Counted from the stretch's first letter, positions 43,751 to 53,611 are shown. The stretch is 64,000 nucleotides of DNA from Stutzerimonas stutzeri (GCF_002909485.1 NZ_PPXG01000007.1:239035-303034); one strand, 5' to 3'. Notes: a model not told the origin generated them from the sequence alone. Numbers and translations are program-made.

Positions 43751-44221
43751 ATGAAAGGCGACAAGCTGGTCATTCAGCACCTCAACAAGATCCTCGGCAA
43801 CGAACTGGTAGCCATCAACCAGTACTTCCTGCACGCGCGCATGTATGAGGACTGGGGTCTCGGCAAGCTCGGCAAGCATGAATACGAAGAATCCATCGAC
43901 GAGATGAAGCATGCGGACAAGCTGATCAAGCGCATCCTGTTTCTGGAGGGCCTGCCAAACCTGCAGGACCTAAGCAAACTGCTGATCGGAGAGAACACCC
44001 GCGAGATGCTCGAGTGCGACCTCAAGCTGGAACAGGGCGGCATACAGGACCTGAAAGTTGCCATCGCCTATTGCGAGAGCGTCGGCGACTACGGCAGCCG
44101 GGAGCTGCTGGAAGACATCCTCGAATCCGAGGAAGAGCACATCGACTGGCTGGAGACGCAGCTAAGCCTGATCGACAAGGTTGGAATGGAAAACTATCTG
44201 CAATCGCAGATGGACGACTGA
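43751..44221 (+). CDS. bfr: Bacterioferritin
   Basis: A 156-residue heme-containing ferritin forming a 24-mer iron store. Heme ligand Met52 is present (DEMKHADK). Ferroxidase-centre residues are in place: Glu18 in [10 protein letters not shown], Glu51 and His54, then Glu94, Glu127 and His130 in [10 protein letters not shown]. With bfd directly upstream it corresponds to P. aeruginosa BfrB. A strong bidirectional terminator follows. The start [12 protein letters not shown] is typical. Confidence 0.96.
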   Translation: MKGDKLVIQHLNKILGNELVAINQYFLHARMYEDWGLGKLGKHEYEESIDEMKHADKLIKRILFLEGLPNLQDLSKLLIGENTREMLECDLKLEQGGIQDLKVAIAYCESVGDYGSRELLEDILESEEEHIDWLETQLSLIDKVGMENYLQSQMDD

Positions 44222-44241
44222 CTCAGTCGAACACCCCCGAT

Positions 44242-44273
44242 AAAAAAAGCCCCGATCCAGTCGGGGCTTTTTT
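44242..44273. terminator. Bidirectional terminator between bfr and the FKBP gene
   Basis: AGCCCCGA at 44248-44255 and TCGGGGCT at 44261-44268 pair around a 5-base loop, with an A-run before and a T-run after. It ends bfr on the plus strand and the FKBP gene on the minus strand. Confidence 0.95.
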
Positions 44274-44292
44274 GTTCTAGCAGCGAAAACGC

Positions 44293-45039
44293 TTACTGCT
44301 CTACCGCCTCGGCTGGCTGCTCGGCTGCGGGCTGTTCAGCTCCGTCACCCTTGATATCCAGCAGCTCGAGGTCGAAGACCAGCACCGAGTTGGCCGGAAT
44401 CAGCGGGCTCGGACTTTGCTCACCATAGGCCAGCTCGCTCGGAATGTAGAGTTTGTACTTCTCACCCACATGCATCAACTGCAGACCTTCAACCCAGCCA
44501 GGAATCACGCCTCCGACCGGCAGGTCGATCGGACTACCGCGCTTGATCGAGCTATCGAAGACAGTGCCGTCGGTCAGGCTGCCCTCGTAGTGCACGGTAA
44601 CCACGTCGCTCTCGGTCGGCTGGCGGCCTTCGGCCGATTTGACGACCTCGTACTGCAGCCCTGACTCGGTGGTCTTCACGCCGTCACGCTTGGCGTTGTC
44701 TTCCAGAAACTTCTTGCCCGACTCGACCGCTTTGGCGTTCATCTCGACCATGCGCTCCTCGGCGCGCGTCTGCAGGAAGGTGAACGCTTCCATCAGCTGC
44801 TCATCGGTAAGCTTTTGCTCCTTGTTACCGATGGCATCTTCAATGCCCTGCGCCACAGCCTGGGAATCGAGATCATCCATACCCTCCTGCGCAAGGCTCT
44901 TGCCCATGTTCAGGCCGATGCCGTAAGACGCTTTTTGCGCCGGAGTGTCGAGCTTGACACTGGTCTGCGAGTCGCAGCCGGCCAGTACCAGGCCAACCAG
45001 AGCAACTGCAGGTGCCAAACGATGATGTCTCAGTCTCAT
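44293..45039 (-). CDS. FKBP-type peptidyl-prolyl isomerase lipoprotein
   Basis: A 248-residue periplasmic isomerase. The signal ends in lipobox LVLAGCD (Cys22). A helical dimerisation domain (about 30-120, KASYGIGLNMGKSLAQ, as in FkpA/FklB) precedes the FKBP domain (about 128-230) with VTVHYEGSLTDGTVFDSS and VIPGWVEGLQLMHVGEKYKLYIPSELAYGE. The C-terminal tail is low-complexity (AEQPAAEQPAEAVEQ). It is at the same place relative to rdgC as PA3262. Confidence 0.92.
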   Translation of the reverse strand: MRLRHHRLAPAVALVGLVLAGCDSQTSVKLDTPAQKASYGIGLNMGKSLAQEGMDDLDSQAVAQGIEDAIGNKEQKLTDEQLMEAFTFLQTRAEERMVEMNAKAVESGKKFLEDNAKRDGVKTTESGLQYEVVKSAEGRQPTESDVVTVHYEGSLTDGTVFDSSIKRGSPIDLPVGGVIPGWVEGLQLMHVGEKYKLYIPSELAYGEQSPSPLIPANSVLVFDLELLDIKGDGAEQPAAEQPAEAVEQ

Positions 45040-45237
45040 GCTGTTTCCTTAATTACGCTGTATGGGCATATCGAAAAACGGATGACCGAGCTTAGCAGCG
45101 CATCCATGCACTGGCTACCGCACGCCCCGACCTCGGACCGTAAAGAGATTGCAAAGAAAGACGCGCATAACATTTCGCAACCGAGAGGCGTCGAACAGCA
45201 ACGCGCAATACCGCCACATAAGATAAAAATCGCAGGC

Positions 45238-45271
45238 AAAAAAAAACGGCCTAATGGCCGTTTCTTTTTTT
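45238..45271. terminator. Bidirectional terminator downstream of the tRNA pair
   Basis: AAACGGCC-TAAT-GGCCGTTT at 45244-45263 with an A-run before and T-run after. It lies about 36 bases past the 3' end of tRNA-Asp in the direction of tRNA transcription, so it likely ends the tRNA-Val/tRNA-Asp transcript. Confidence 0.92.
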
Positions 45272-45306
45272 GCTCCAGGGTGTTCAGCGGACCCATGAAG
45301 CGAATA

Positions 45307-45383
45307 TGGCGCAGCGGACGGGACTCGAACCCGCGACCCCCGGCGTGACAGGCCGGTATTCTAACCGACTGAACTACCGCTGC
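45307..45383 (-). tRNA. tRNA-Asp (GTC)
   Basis: A 77-base cloverleaf on the minus strand. The acceptor stem is GCAGCGG/CCGCTGC, the D-arm GTTCAGTCGGTTAGAAT, the anticodon arm CCGGCCTGTCACGCCGG with anticodon GTC, and the T-arm GCGGGTTCGAGTCCCGT. CCA is encoded. It forms a two-gene unit with tRNA-Val 13 bases upstream. Confidence 0.97.
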
Positions 45384-45396
45384 GCTAAACCTCGAG

Positions 45397-45472
45397 TGGT
45401 GGGTGATGACGGGATCGAACCGCCGACCCTCTGCTTGTAAGGCAGATGCTCTCCCAGCTGAGCTAATCACCC
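45397..45472 (-). tRNA. tRNA-Val (TAC)
   Basis: A 76-base cloverleaf on the minus strand with acceptor GGGTGAT/ATCACCC, D-arm AGCTCAGCTGGGAGAGC, anticodon arm CTGCCTTACAAGCAG with anticodon TAC, T-arm CGGCGGTTCGATCCCGTC and encoded CCA. It is transcribed ahead of tRNA-Asp. Confidence 0.97.
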
Positions 45473-45604
45473 GTTTGCTCTCGAAGTGGGGCGCATTCTA
45501 GAGAGGGTTCCCTACCTTGGCAACCCCCTTTCGAAAAAAAAATTGCAGAAGTTCCAAAGACTTAGGAAAACCCCGGTTTAACAGCCATTTTTTCGTGTCA
45601 GTAG

Positions 45605-45656
45605 TGCATTAACCTCCCGCAGGGTTGGCCTGGGCTAGCCAGGCAGGAATAATGCA
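45605..45656 (+). other. Structured leader upstream of rdgC
   Basis: An outer 7-bp stem TGCATTA (45605-45611) / TAATGCA (45650-45656) encloses two smaller hairpins: AACC/GGTT around 45611-45626 and GCCTGG-GCTAG-CCAGGC around 45628-45644. A three-way-junction fold is thus possible. It ends 30 bases before the rdgC ATG. It may be a leader RNA structure or an operator-like site, and no known RNA family is recognised. Confidence 0.4.
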
Positions 45657-45686
45657 CCCCTTTGCTTTCCGGAGATCTACCTCGCC

Positions 45687-46607
45687 ATGTGGTTTCGTAA
45701 CCTGCTCGTTTACCGTCTCACCCAAAATGTTGCTCTAGATGCCGAGACACTCGAAGCTGCACTGGCCGCCAAACCCGCCCGCCCCTGCGCCAGCCAGGAG
45801 CTGAGCACCTACGGCTTCGTCGCGCCGTTCGGTAAAGGCGAAGACGCCCCGCTGGTGCATGTCAGCCAGGGCTTCCTGCTGATCGCTACGCGCAAGGAAG
45901 AACGCATCCTGCCAGGCAGCGTTGTGAAGGACGCCGTGAAGGACAAGATCGACGAGATCGAAGCGGAGCAGATGCGCAAGGTCTACAAAAAGGAGCGCGA
46001 CCAGATCAAGGACGAGATCATCCAGGCCTTCCTGCCCCGCGCCTTCATACGCAAATCCGGCACGTTCGCGGCAATCGACGCCGAACGCGGACTTATTCTG
46101 GTGAACTCGGCCAGCGCGAAGAAAGCCGAGGATCTGCTGTCCACCCTGCGCGAAGCCATCGGTTCGCTGCCAGTTCGACCGCTGACGGTAAAAATCGCGC
46201 CAAGCGCCACGCTCACTGACTGGGTGAAGACGCAGAAAGCTGCGGACGACTTCTTCGTGCTCGACGAATGCGAGCTGCGTGACACCCACGAAGATGGTGG
46301 CGTGGTGCGCTGTAAGCGCCAGGACCTGACCAGCGACGAAATCCAGCAGCACATGGAGGCGGGCAAACAGGTCACCCAGCTGTCGCTGGCTTGGCAGGAC
46401 AAGCTGTCCTTCGTGCTGGACGACAAGCTGATCATCAAGCGCCTGCGCTTCGAGGAGTTGCTACAGGAGCAGGCCGAACAGGACGGCGGTGAAGACGCCC
46501 TCGCCCAACAAGACGCCAGTTTCCTGCTAATGATGATGACCTTCCGCGAGTTCCTACCGGCGCTGTTCGAAGCGTTCGGTGGCGAAGAAGTCCCCCAGGG
46601 CCTCTGA
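45687..46607 (+). CDS. rdgC: Recombination-associated protein RdgC
   Basis: RdgC is a ring-shaped dsDNA-binding protein that modulates RecA activity. The 306-residue product has the family start [13 protein letters not shown], the gate-region residues [29 protein letters not shown], the strand [22 protein letters not shown] and the C-terminal GGEEVP. Length matches (about 303-306). A GGAG lies upstream of ATG 45687. Confidence 0.96.
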   Translation: MWFRNLLVYRLTQNVALDAETLEAALAAKPARPCASQELSTYGFVAPFGKGEDAPLVHVSQGFLLIATRKEERILPGSVVKDAVKDKIDEIEAEQMRKVYKKERDQIKDEIIQAFLPRAFIRKSGTFAAIDAERGLILVNSASAKKAEDLLSTLREAIGSLPVRPLTVKIAPSATLTDWVKTQKAADDFFVLDECELRDTHEDGGVVRCKRQDLTSDEIQQHMEAGKQVTQLSLAWQDKLSFVLDDKLIIKRLRFEELLQEQAEQDGGEDALAQQDASFLLMMMTFREFLPALFEAFGGEEVPQGL

Positions 46608-46614
46608 GACCCGC

Positions 46615-46638
46615 GCGGGGCGCTAATCAGCGCCCCGC
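46615..46638 (+). terminator. Terminator between rdgC and the convergent MFS gene
   Basis: GCGGGGCGCT at 46615-46624, loop AATC, AGCGCCCCGC at 46629-46638, perfect 10-bp stem, followed by CTCCTCTC. The T-run is poor but the stem is very stable. It probably works for both convergent genes. Confidence 0.75.
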
Positions 46639-46643
46639 TCCTC

Positions 46644-48056
46644 TCAACGCACCTTCAGTTGCACCGCCAACGCCCCGCCCAACCGCTCCCCCAGCGACCA
46701 GACCAGAAAACGCTCGATGAACTCTGGCGCATCGATGAACAGCGCACCGCACACCAGTAAGCTGAGCAGCGAGACCACGAGAAAAAGCTGCGGTATCGAT
46801 AGTTTGAGCAACACCAGCAGAACGATTGCGATGATCGCCGACGCGACCATGAAAAGCGCATTGAGAATGTTGTTCGCGGCCACCACTCGCGAGCGCTCGT
46901 GAACCACGCTGCGCGACTGGATCAATGCATACAGCGGCACGATGTACAGGCCGCCGAAAATACCCAGCCCGAGGATATCCGCCAGCACCCACCAGGCCGA
47001 TGGCTCGCCGATCAGTGTCAGCCAGTCAACCGTCTGCGCCGGCGTGACATGCCCGCTCGCATGCCACCACAGAAGCGCGCCGCACAGGCTCAGACCGATA
47101 GCCCCGAAGGGCACCAACCCGATCTCCACATGATGCCGCGACAGTCGTTCGCAAAGCAGCGACCCCAGCGCGATGCCAACTGAGAACAGCGTCAGGATCA
47201 GCGTCACTACGCTTTCGTCACCCCCCAGATAGTCTTTGGCAAATGCCGGGATCTGCGTCAGATAGGTCGCCCCGAGAAACCAGAACCAGGAGTTGCCCAG
47301 CATTGCGCGCGACACGGCCCGCTGCTGGCCAAGACCTAGCCGCAGGATTCGCCAGGATTGGCGCAACACCTGCCAATCCATGTGCAAGGTCGGCAAGGCG
47401 GCCGTCCCACCCGGAATGGCCAAACTCGCCAAGTAGCCGGCCAACGCAATCAGCACGACGCTGATCGCCACCAGTTCGGCGTACCCCTCATTCGCCATCA
47501 GTACACCGGCGCCGATGGTGCCGCCGAGAATTGCCAGGAAAGTGCCCATTTCCACCAGGGCATTACCACCCACGAGCTCATCCTCGGCGAGCTGCTGCGG
47601 CAGGATCGAGTATTTGACCGGCCCGAACAGCGCCGACTGCGTACCCATGCAGAACAGCACAACGAGCAATATCGGCAAATTGCCGAGCAGCATGCCGAGG
47701 GCACCGACGAGCATGATCAGGATTTCGGCGAACTTGATCCGACGAATCAACCAAGCCTTCTCGAAACGCTCGCCGAATTGCCCGCCCAGCGCGGAGAACA
47801 GAAAGAACGGCAGAATGAACAGCAGCGCACAGAGATTGATCAAAAGACTCTTGTCCGCAGTGGTGCCAATCTTGAACAGAATCGCCAGGATCAATGCCTG
47901 CTTGAACACGTTGTCGTTGAACGCGCCGAGTAGCTGGGTGCAGAAGAATGGCAGGAAGCGGCGCTTGCCGAGCAAGCGAAACTGCGAATGCGTGGCGACC
48001 GCCCCACCATCCGACACTGGCCCAGCCGCCCCCGGCCTAGCTGATTTGTGATTCAT
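46644..48056 (-). CDS. MFS transporter of the lysophospholipid transporter (LplT) type
   Basis: A 470-residue, 12-helix MFS protein. LplT-like marks are FLPFFCTQLLGAFNDNVFKQAL at the start, FLFSALGGQFGERF, and FGPVKYSILPQQLAEDELVGGNALVE; these also occur in the N-terminal part of fused acyltransferases. LplT moves lysophospholipids across the inner membrane for re-acylation by Aas. No acyltransferase gene is adjacent, so substrate is inferred. Its start overlaps the azlD stop by four bases (ATGA), so the three genes form one unit. Confidence 0.82.
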   Translation of the reverse strand: MNHKSARPGAAGPVSDGGAVATHSQFRLLGKRRFLPFFCTQLLGAFNDNVFKQALILAILFKIGTTADKSLLINLCALLFILPFFLFSALGGQFGERFEKAWLIRRIKFAEILIMLVGALGMLLGNLPILLVVLFCMGTQSALFGPVKYSILPQQLAEDELVGGNALVEMGTFLAILGGTIGAGVLMANEGYAELVAISVVLIALAGYLASLAIPGGTAALPTLHMDWQVLRQSWRILRLGLGQQRAVSRAMLGNSWFWFLGATYLTQIPAFAKDYLGGDESVVTLILTLFSVGIALGSLLCERLSRHHVEIGLVPFGAIGLSLCGALLWWHASGHVTPAQTVDWLTLIGEPSAWWVLADILGLGIFGGLYIVPLYALIQSRSVVHERSRVVAANNILNALFMVASAIIAIVLLVLLKLSIPQLFLVVSLLSLLVCGALFIDAPEFIERFLVWSLGERLGGALAVQLKVR

Positions 48057-48379
48057 ATCGGCAACTGCCCGAACGCCCAGCGAAGCAGAAAGAAACTCAG
48101 CAGTCCGCCGGCGATGGTGGCCAGCAGATTGCGGGTGAAAGCAGCGATCGCCATCGCCAGCAACCCCGCCAGCAGATAAGCATTATCCCACTGCAACGCC
48201 CACTGCCCTTCCGGCATCAACATTCCCGGCACCACGATGGCAGTCAGCACGGCAACTGGCACGTAATGCAAGGCCTGCTCGACGGCGCGAGGGAAGCTCA
48301 GATTGGGCCAAGCGAAGAAGCTGTAGCGAATCACGAAGGTGATTGCGAGCATGCCGAAGATCAGCAGCCAGGTACTCAT
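48053..48379 (-). CDS. azlD: Branched-chain amino acid exporter small subunit AzlD
   Basis: A 108-residue, four-helix protein starting [20 protein letters not shown] at ATG 48379; the longer frame to 48703 is a shadow of azlC. Together with AzlC it forms an exporter for branched-chain amino acids (and 4-azaleucine). Its start overlaps the azlC stop by four bases and its stop overlaps the MFS gene. Confidence 0.9.
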   Translation of the reverse strand: MSTWLLIFGMLAITFVIRYSFFAWPNLSFPRAVEQALHYVPVAVLTAIVVPGMLMPEGQWALQWDNAYLLAGLLAMAIAAFTRNLLATIAGGLLSFFLLRWAFGQLPI

Positions 48380-49092
48380 AGCGCCCCCTGCAAGCGAGCC
48401 GCAGCCTCGGCTCGGCGCTCGAGCCATACGCCAACGACGATACCGGCCATGGCCGCGGCGATCAGACCGAGCTTGTAGGGAAACTCCCATGTCATCAGGG
48501 CCACTGCACCCGCGACCAGCGCAGAGGCCACCTGCGGGTAGGTGCGCATCATCGGCACGGCGATACCAATGAACGTGGCAATCATGGCGAAGTCCAGACC
48601 CCAGCTGGCGATATCCGGAACGGCCTGGCCGAAGGCCACCCCCACCAACGTCGATAGCTGCCAGTTGATGTACATGGTTAGTGAGGCTCCCAGAAAGAAC
48701 CAATGCTTGTACGGCGAATCATCACCGCGAGCGTAGCGATTCTGCACGACAGCGAAGGCTTCGTCCGTTAGCAAGAAGGCCAGCGGCGCACGCCAGCACC
48801 CAGGCAAGTGGCGAACGAAGGGCTGTAGCGCGGCGCTGTACAACGCATGCCGGAGGTTGACCACAAAGGTAGTCAGCAGCACCACGGCGGCCCCTACCCC
48901 TCCAGTGATCAGCGTCACAGCAATGAACTGCGCGGAGCCGGCGAAGACCAAGGTGGACATACCCATCGCTTGCCAGCTGGATAGCCCCGCGCCAACCGCC
49001 AACGTGCCGAAGATGATTCCAAAAGGAATCGCGCCGAGGATCAACGGAAGAATGTCACGGCAACCGTGGATGAACTCTTGCGAGCGAGACAT
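48376..49092 (-). CDS. azlC: Branched-chain amino acid exporter large subunit AzlC
   Basis: A 238-residue, seven- to eight-helix protein from ATG 49092 ([20 protein letters not shown]). It has the AzlC family signature [37 protein letters not shown] and [22 protein letters not shown], followed by [12 protein letters not shown]. The frame extends to 49200 but the family starts here. It is the first gene of azlC-azlD-MFS. Confidence 0.93.
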   Translation of the reverse strand: MSRSQEFIHGCRDILPLILGAIPFGIIFGTLAVGAGLSSWQAMGMSTLVFAGSAQFIAVTLITGGVGAAVVLLTTFVVNLRHALYSAALQPFVRHLPGCWRAPLAFLLTDEAFAVVQNRYARGDDSPYKHWFFLGASLTMYINWQLSTLVGVAFGQAVPDIASWGLDFAMIATFIGIAVPMMRTYPQVASALVAGAVALMTWEFPYKLGLIAAAMAGIVVGVWLERRAEAAARLQGAL

Positions 49093-49260
49093 CGGAACTC
49101 CTGATAACCATAATCGCGACGAGCCATCTCCCGCACCACGCAAAGAGCGGCAGCGTAGCGACGAGCAGGCGTCAGATAAAACGAACGGGATGTGCGGCAA
49201 AGCACCACACGATAACCGAAGTTAGGCCTTCAGGCGATGTAGCGCGGACCGCGCCGACAT

Positions 49261-49821
49261 TCACTCGGCGGCGAGCAGCTGCCTGACCTGTGGCCAGTCT
49301 TGATCGGTGATGCTGTAGAGCACCGTGTCGTCGAGACGGCCGTCCGCCAAGCGGCGGTGATTGCGCAGCACACCTTCACGCAGCGCACCGAGCTTTTCAA
49401 TTGCCCGTTGTGAGCGCAGATTGCTGGCCGCTGTCTTGAGCTGCAGCCGCACCAGTCGCCACTCTTCGAATGCATGCCGCAACAGCAGAAATTTCATCGA
49501 AGCGTTCAGGCCCGTGCCATGCTCCGCTTGATCCAGCCAGGTCCAGCCCAGCTCGGCGGCCGGAAGGCTGGTAACGAAATCAGAAAAACGCGTGGTACCG
49601 ATCACCCGCTCAGCCATTCGCACGGTGAAGACTACCGCCCGGCCCTCGCGCTGGTCTGCCAGGGCATGGCGATACCAGTCGGGGCGCAATGGCCCGTTCA
49701 TATATGTGAGCTCACCGCGGTTCCGCTCCGCCAACGCAGCCAGCTCCGGAATATCCGCTTCCATCAGCGGCTCCAGGCGCAGCGCTCCGCGTTGCAGGGT
49801 TACCGGATGCGGGGTCAGCAT
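49261..49821 (-). CDS. GNAT acetyltransferase (RimJ/RimL type)
   Basis: A 186-residue acetyltransferase, starting at ATG 49821 (MLTPHPVTLQRGALRLEPLM). The RimJ/RimL-type core is visible: LRLEPLMEADIPELAALAERN, VIGTTRFSDF, ELGWTWLDQAEHGTGLN (motif A) and RVQLKTAASNLRSQRAIEKLGA-type end. It probably acetylates a small molecule or protein N-terminus; the substrate is unknown. Its place next to the SSF kinase is as in PA3270-PA3271. Confidence 0.85.
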   Translation of the reverse strand: MLTPHPVTLQRGALRLEPLMEADIPELAALAERNRGELTYMNGPLRPDWYRHALADQREGRAVVFTVRMAERVIGTTRFSDFVTSLPAAELGWTWLDQAEHGTGLNASMKFLLLRHAFEEWRLVRLQLKTAASNLRSQRAIEKLGALREGVLRNHRRLADGRLDDTVLYSITDQDWPQVRQLLAAE

Positions 49822-50100
49822 GACATTCTCCTGTTGTTGCCTACGAGCGTGCGGGCGGTTCCCCCGACAGTAACCCATGGCGTAAAAAGCGCGGCATTAC
49901 ACGGACGGCCGGCGCTCTGCTGCCAGGCCCGAGCTAGACACATGCGACCTTGGTCGCAACCGCACACACGGGGCGCACCATTACTGCGAAACTTCGCGAA
50001 TTCAGCATATTAACGAGTTGCCAGGGCTGATTAAATTCGACACCCCTTCCCGGCCAGTCGAAGCCGACCAGGCACTTCTTCTTCGCTTTATGGAGTTTGC

Positions 50101-53100
50101 ATGACGCTGTCAGGCGGGCTGATCGCTGCGGTCGCCCTCGTCTATATGGCTATTCTGTTCGCCATCGCCTTCTATGGTGACCGCAACCGCGACTCCATGT
50201 CGCCGCGCTTGCGGTCGTGGGTCTACAGCCTGTCACTGGCGGTGTATTGCACCAGCTGGACCTTCTTCGGTGCCGTCGGACAGTCCGCCGAGCAGCTGTG
50301 GGCGTTCTTGCCGATCTATCTGGGCCCGATCCTGCTGATGCTGTTTGCGCCGCATGTGATCCAGAAGATGATCATGATCAGCAAGCAGGAGAACATCACC
50401 TCAATCGCCGACTTCATCGCGGCGCGGTACGGCAAGTCGCAGACGCTGGCGGTAGTGGTCACCCTGATCTGCCTGGTGGGGGTGCTGCCGTACATCGCTC
50501 TGCAGCTTAAGGGCATCGTACTCGGCGTGAACATACTGAGCGGCGTCAACATCGAAACGGCCGGTACCGGCACGCGCGATACGGCACTGATCGTATCGAT
50601 CATGCTGGCGCTGTTCACCATCCTGTTCGGCACGCGCAACCTCGATGTCACCGAACATCACCGCGGCATGGTTCTGGCCATCGCTTTCGAGTCACTGGTC
50701 AAGCTACTGGCATTCATGGCGGTAGGCGCATTCGTGACCTTCGGCCTGTTCAACGGCTTTGGCGATCTGTTCAACCAGGCCCATGACTCCCCCGACCTCA
50801 CTGAGTTCTGGAGCGTGAACGTCAACTGGTCTGCCATGTTGGTGCAGACCACCGTGGCAATGATGGCTATCGTTTGTCTGCCTCGACAGTTCCACGTTTC
50901 GGTGGTGGAGAACATCGAACCTCGCGATTTCCGCCTGGCTCGCTGGGTGTTTCCGCTCTATCTCGTGCTCGCGGCGGTGTTCGTCATTCCGATCGCGCTG
51001 GCCGGCCAGATGCTGCTGCCAGCAGGGGTTACACCGGATTCGTTCGTCATCAGCCTGCCGCTGGCCGAGCTACATCCATGGCTTGCCCTGCTCGCCTTTA
51101 TCGGCGGCGCCTCGGCGGCGACTGGCATGGTGATCGTCGCCAGCGTCGCGCTTTCCACCATGGTTTCCAATGACATGCTGCTGCCCTGGCTGCTGCGCCG
51201 CCAGGAAACCGAACGCCCATTCGAGGCGTTCCGCCACTGGATGCTGTCGGTGCGCCGTATCAGCATCGTGGTCATATTGTTGCTGGCTTACGTGAGCTAC
51301 CGCCTGCTTGGCTCGACCGCATCGCTGGCCACCATCGGCCAGATCGCCTTCGCCGCCATCACCCAGTTGGCACCAGCAATGGTCGGCGCGCTGTACTGGA
51401 AACAGGCCAATCGCCGCGGTGTATTCGCCGGCCTGACCGCCGGCGCGGCGATCTGGTTCTACACGCTGATCCTGCCACTGCTGGGCTGGCCGCTGGACAT
51501 GTTCCCGGGGCTGAGCTGGATGTACAACGGCGGCCTAGGGTTCGGCCTCAGTGGACTGACCCTGGGTGTGACGCTTTCGCTGGTTGGTAACGCAACACTG
51601 TTCTTCTGGGTGTCTATCCTGACCCAGACCCATGTGGCTGAACACTGGCAGGCAAGTCGCTTTATCGGTCAGGAGATCACCTCACCGACCGGCGCTCGCC
51701 GCCTGCTCGCCGTAAGGGTCGAAGACCTGCTGACACTGGCTTCCCGCTTCGTCGGTGCAGAGCGCGCCGAGCAGAGCTTCCAGCGTTTCGCGCGACGTCA
51801 CGGCCAGGATTTCTCACCCAAGCTACAGGCGGATGGCCAGTGGATTGCACATACCGAGCGCCTGCTTGCCGGCGTTCTCGGTGCATCTTCCACTCGCGCA
51901 GTGGTCAAGGCAGCACTTGAAGGGCGCGACATGCAGGTCGACGATGTGGTGCGCATCGTCGGCGAAGCCTCGGAAGTGCTGCAGTTCAATCGGGCGCTGC
52001 TGCAAGGCGCGATCGAGAACATCACTCAAGGCATCAGCGTGGTCGACCAATCGCTGCGGCTGGTGGCCTGGAACCATCGTTACCTCGAGCTGTTCGAGTA
52101 CCCCGACGGCCTGGTCTATATCGGCCGACCGATCGCCGACATCATCCGTTTCAACGCCGAGCGCGGCCTGTGCGGCCCCGGCGATCCCGACACCCATGTA
52201 GCCAAGCGTCTGTACTGGATGCGCCAGGGCCGCGCGCACACCTCCGAGCGCCTGTTCCCCAACGGCCGCGTAGTCGAACTGATCGGCAATCCGATGCCCG
52301 GCGGCGGTTTCGTCATGAGCTTCAGTGATATCACCGCCTATCGTGAGGCCGAGCGCGCATTGAAAGACGCCAACGAAGGTCTCGAGCAGCGCGTCAGCGA
52401 GCGAACCCAGGAGCTGTCGCAACTCAATCAGGCCCTGATCGAAGCGAAAAGCACCGCGGAAGCGGCCAACCAGTCGAAGACGCGCTTCCTCGCCGCGGTC
52501 AGCCACGACTTGATGCAGCCGCTCAACGCCGCCCGGCTGTTCTCCGCCGCGCTGTCGCACCAGCAAAGCGCGCTGCCCAAGGAAGCTCAGGAGCTTGTGC
52601 AGCATCTGGACAGCTCGCTGCGTTCAGCAGAAGACCTGATCACCGATCTGCTGGATATTTCGCGCCTGGAAAGCGGTCGGGTTACACCGGATCGCAATCC
52701 CTTCCCACTGGCCACGCTGTTCGACACTCTGAACACCGAGTTCACCGCACTGGCCCGCGAGCAGGGCGTAACCTTCCGCGTGCATGGCAGCAAGCTACGC
52801 ATCGATAGCGACATACGCCTGCTCCGCCGCGTGTTGCAGAATTTCCTCACCAACGCCTTCCGCTACGCCAAGGGCCACGTAGTGCTTGGGGTACGTCGGC
52901 AAGGCGCATCGCTGCGCCTGGAGGTGTGGGATCGCGGGCCGGGTATTCCCCACGACAAGCTGAAGGTGATCTTCGAGGAGTTCAAGCGCCTGGACAGTCA
53001 CCAGACCCGAGCAGAGAAAGGCTTGGGCTTGGGCCTGGCCATCGCCGACGGCCTGTGCCACGTCCTGGAGCACCCACTGGAAGTGCGTTCATGGCCGGGC

Positions 53101-53568
53101 AAGGGCAGCGTTTTCAGCGTCACCGTGCCCGTCGCGCGCGCGCTCAGCCAACCTCGCCCGACGGCCAAGCGCAACGAGCCACAGCACACCGCACTGACCG
53201 GCACCCAGGTGCTCTGCATCGATAATGAAGACAGCATTCTGGTCGGCATGCAGAGCCTGCTCACCCGCTGGGGCTGCCAGGTCTGGACCGCCAGCAATCG
53301 CGCCGACTGCGAAGACTTGCTGGCCGAAGACATCCGCCCGCAACTGGTCCTCGTCGACTATCACCTGGATGAAGGTCAGACCGGCACCGAACTGATGGCC
53401 TGGTTGCGCACCCGACTGGGCGAGCCGGTACCCGGCGTGGTAATCAGCGCCGATGGCCGGCCAGAGCTGGTGGCGGCCATTCATGCGAGCGGTTTGGATT
53501 TCCTCGCCAAACCGGTCAAACCCGCCGCGCTGCGGGCACTGATGAGCCGCCACCTGGCTCTGAGATAA
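50101..53568 (+). CDS. Hybrid sensor histidine kinase with SSF transporter domain (PA3271-like)
   Basis: A 1155-residue hybrid kinase. Residues about 1-520 form a sodium:solute symporter-like domain (13 helices, LRSWVYSLSLAVYCTSWTFF, ARYGKSQTLAVVVTL). A PAS domain lies about 640-755, a coiled coil about 755-790, HisKA with phospho-accepting His802 in AVSHDLMQPLNAAR, the ATPase domain with DRGPGIP and GLGLGLAIADGL (about 900-1020), then a receiver domain with Asp1086 in LVDYHLDEG. CbrA is of this type but has no receiver domain. The ligand may be sensed by the transporter half. No cognate response regulator is adjacent. Confidence 0.9.
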   Translation: MTLSGGLIAAVALVYMAILFAIAFYGDRNRDSMSPRLRSWVYSLSLAVYCTSWTFFGAVGQSAEQLWAFLPIYLGPILLMLFAPHVIQKMIMISKQENITSIADFIAARYGKSQTLAVVVTLICLVGVLPYIALQLKGIVLGVNILSGVNIETAGTGTRDTALIVSIMLALFTILFGTRNLDVTEHHRGMVLAIAFESLVKLLAFMAVGAFVTFGLFNGFGDLFNQAHDSPDLTEFWSVNVNWSAMLVQTTVAMMAIVCLPRQFHVSVVENIEPRDFRLARWVFPLYLVLAAVFVIPIALAGQMLLPAGVTPDSFVISLPLAELHPWLALLAFIGGASAATGMVIVASVALSTMVSNDMLLPWLLRRQETERPFEAFRHWMLSVRRISIVVILLLAYVSYRLLGSTASLATIGQIAFAAITQLAPAMVGALYWKQANRRGVFAGLTAGAAIWFYTLILPLLGWPLDMFPGLSWMYNGGLGFGLSGLTLGVTLSLVGNATLFFWVSILTQTHVAEHWQASRFIGQEITSPTGARRLLAVRVEDLLTLASRFVGAERAEQSFQRFARRHGQDFSPKLQADGQWIAHTERLLAGVLGASSTRAVVKAALEGRDMQVDDVVRIVGEASEVLQFNRALLQGAIENITQGISVVDQSLRLVAWNHRYLELFEYPDGLVYIGRPIADIIRFNAERGLCGPGDPDTHVAKRLYWMRQGRAHTSERLFPNGRVVELIGNPMPGGGFVMSFSDITAYREAERALKDANEGLEQRVSERTQELSQLNQALIEAKSTAEAANQSKTRFLAAVSHDLMQPLNAARLFSAALSHQQSALPKEAQELVQHLDSSLRSAEDLITDLLDISRLESGRVTPDRNPFPLATLFDTLNTEFTALAREQGVTFRVHGSKLRIDSDIRLLRRVLQNFLTNAFRYAKGHVVLGVRRQGASLRLEVWDRGPGIPHDKLKVIFEEFKRLDSHQTRAEKGLGLGLAIADGLCHVLEHPLEVRSWPGKGSVFSVTVPVARALSQPRPTAKRNEPQHTALTGTQVLCIDNEDSILVGMQSLLTRWGCQVWTASNRADCEDLLAEDIRPQLVLVDYHLDEGQTGTELMAWLRTRLGEPVPGVVISADGRPELVAAIHASGLDFLAKPVKPAALRALMSRHLALR

Positions 53569-53577
53569 AGCGCTAAC

Positions 53578-53611
53578 GTAGTGGGCATCCGAACTGGCGG
53601 ATGCCCTACGC
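53578..53611. repeat. REP-like palindrome
   Basis: GTAG-TGGGCATCCG-AACTGG-CGGATGCCC-TAC forms an almost perfect stem of about 13 bp with a six-base loop, 9 bases after the hybrid kinase stop. Without a T-run it is a palindromic repeat or weak terminator. It is of a different family from the cluster near lysS. Confidence 0.65.
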
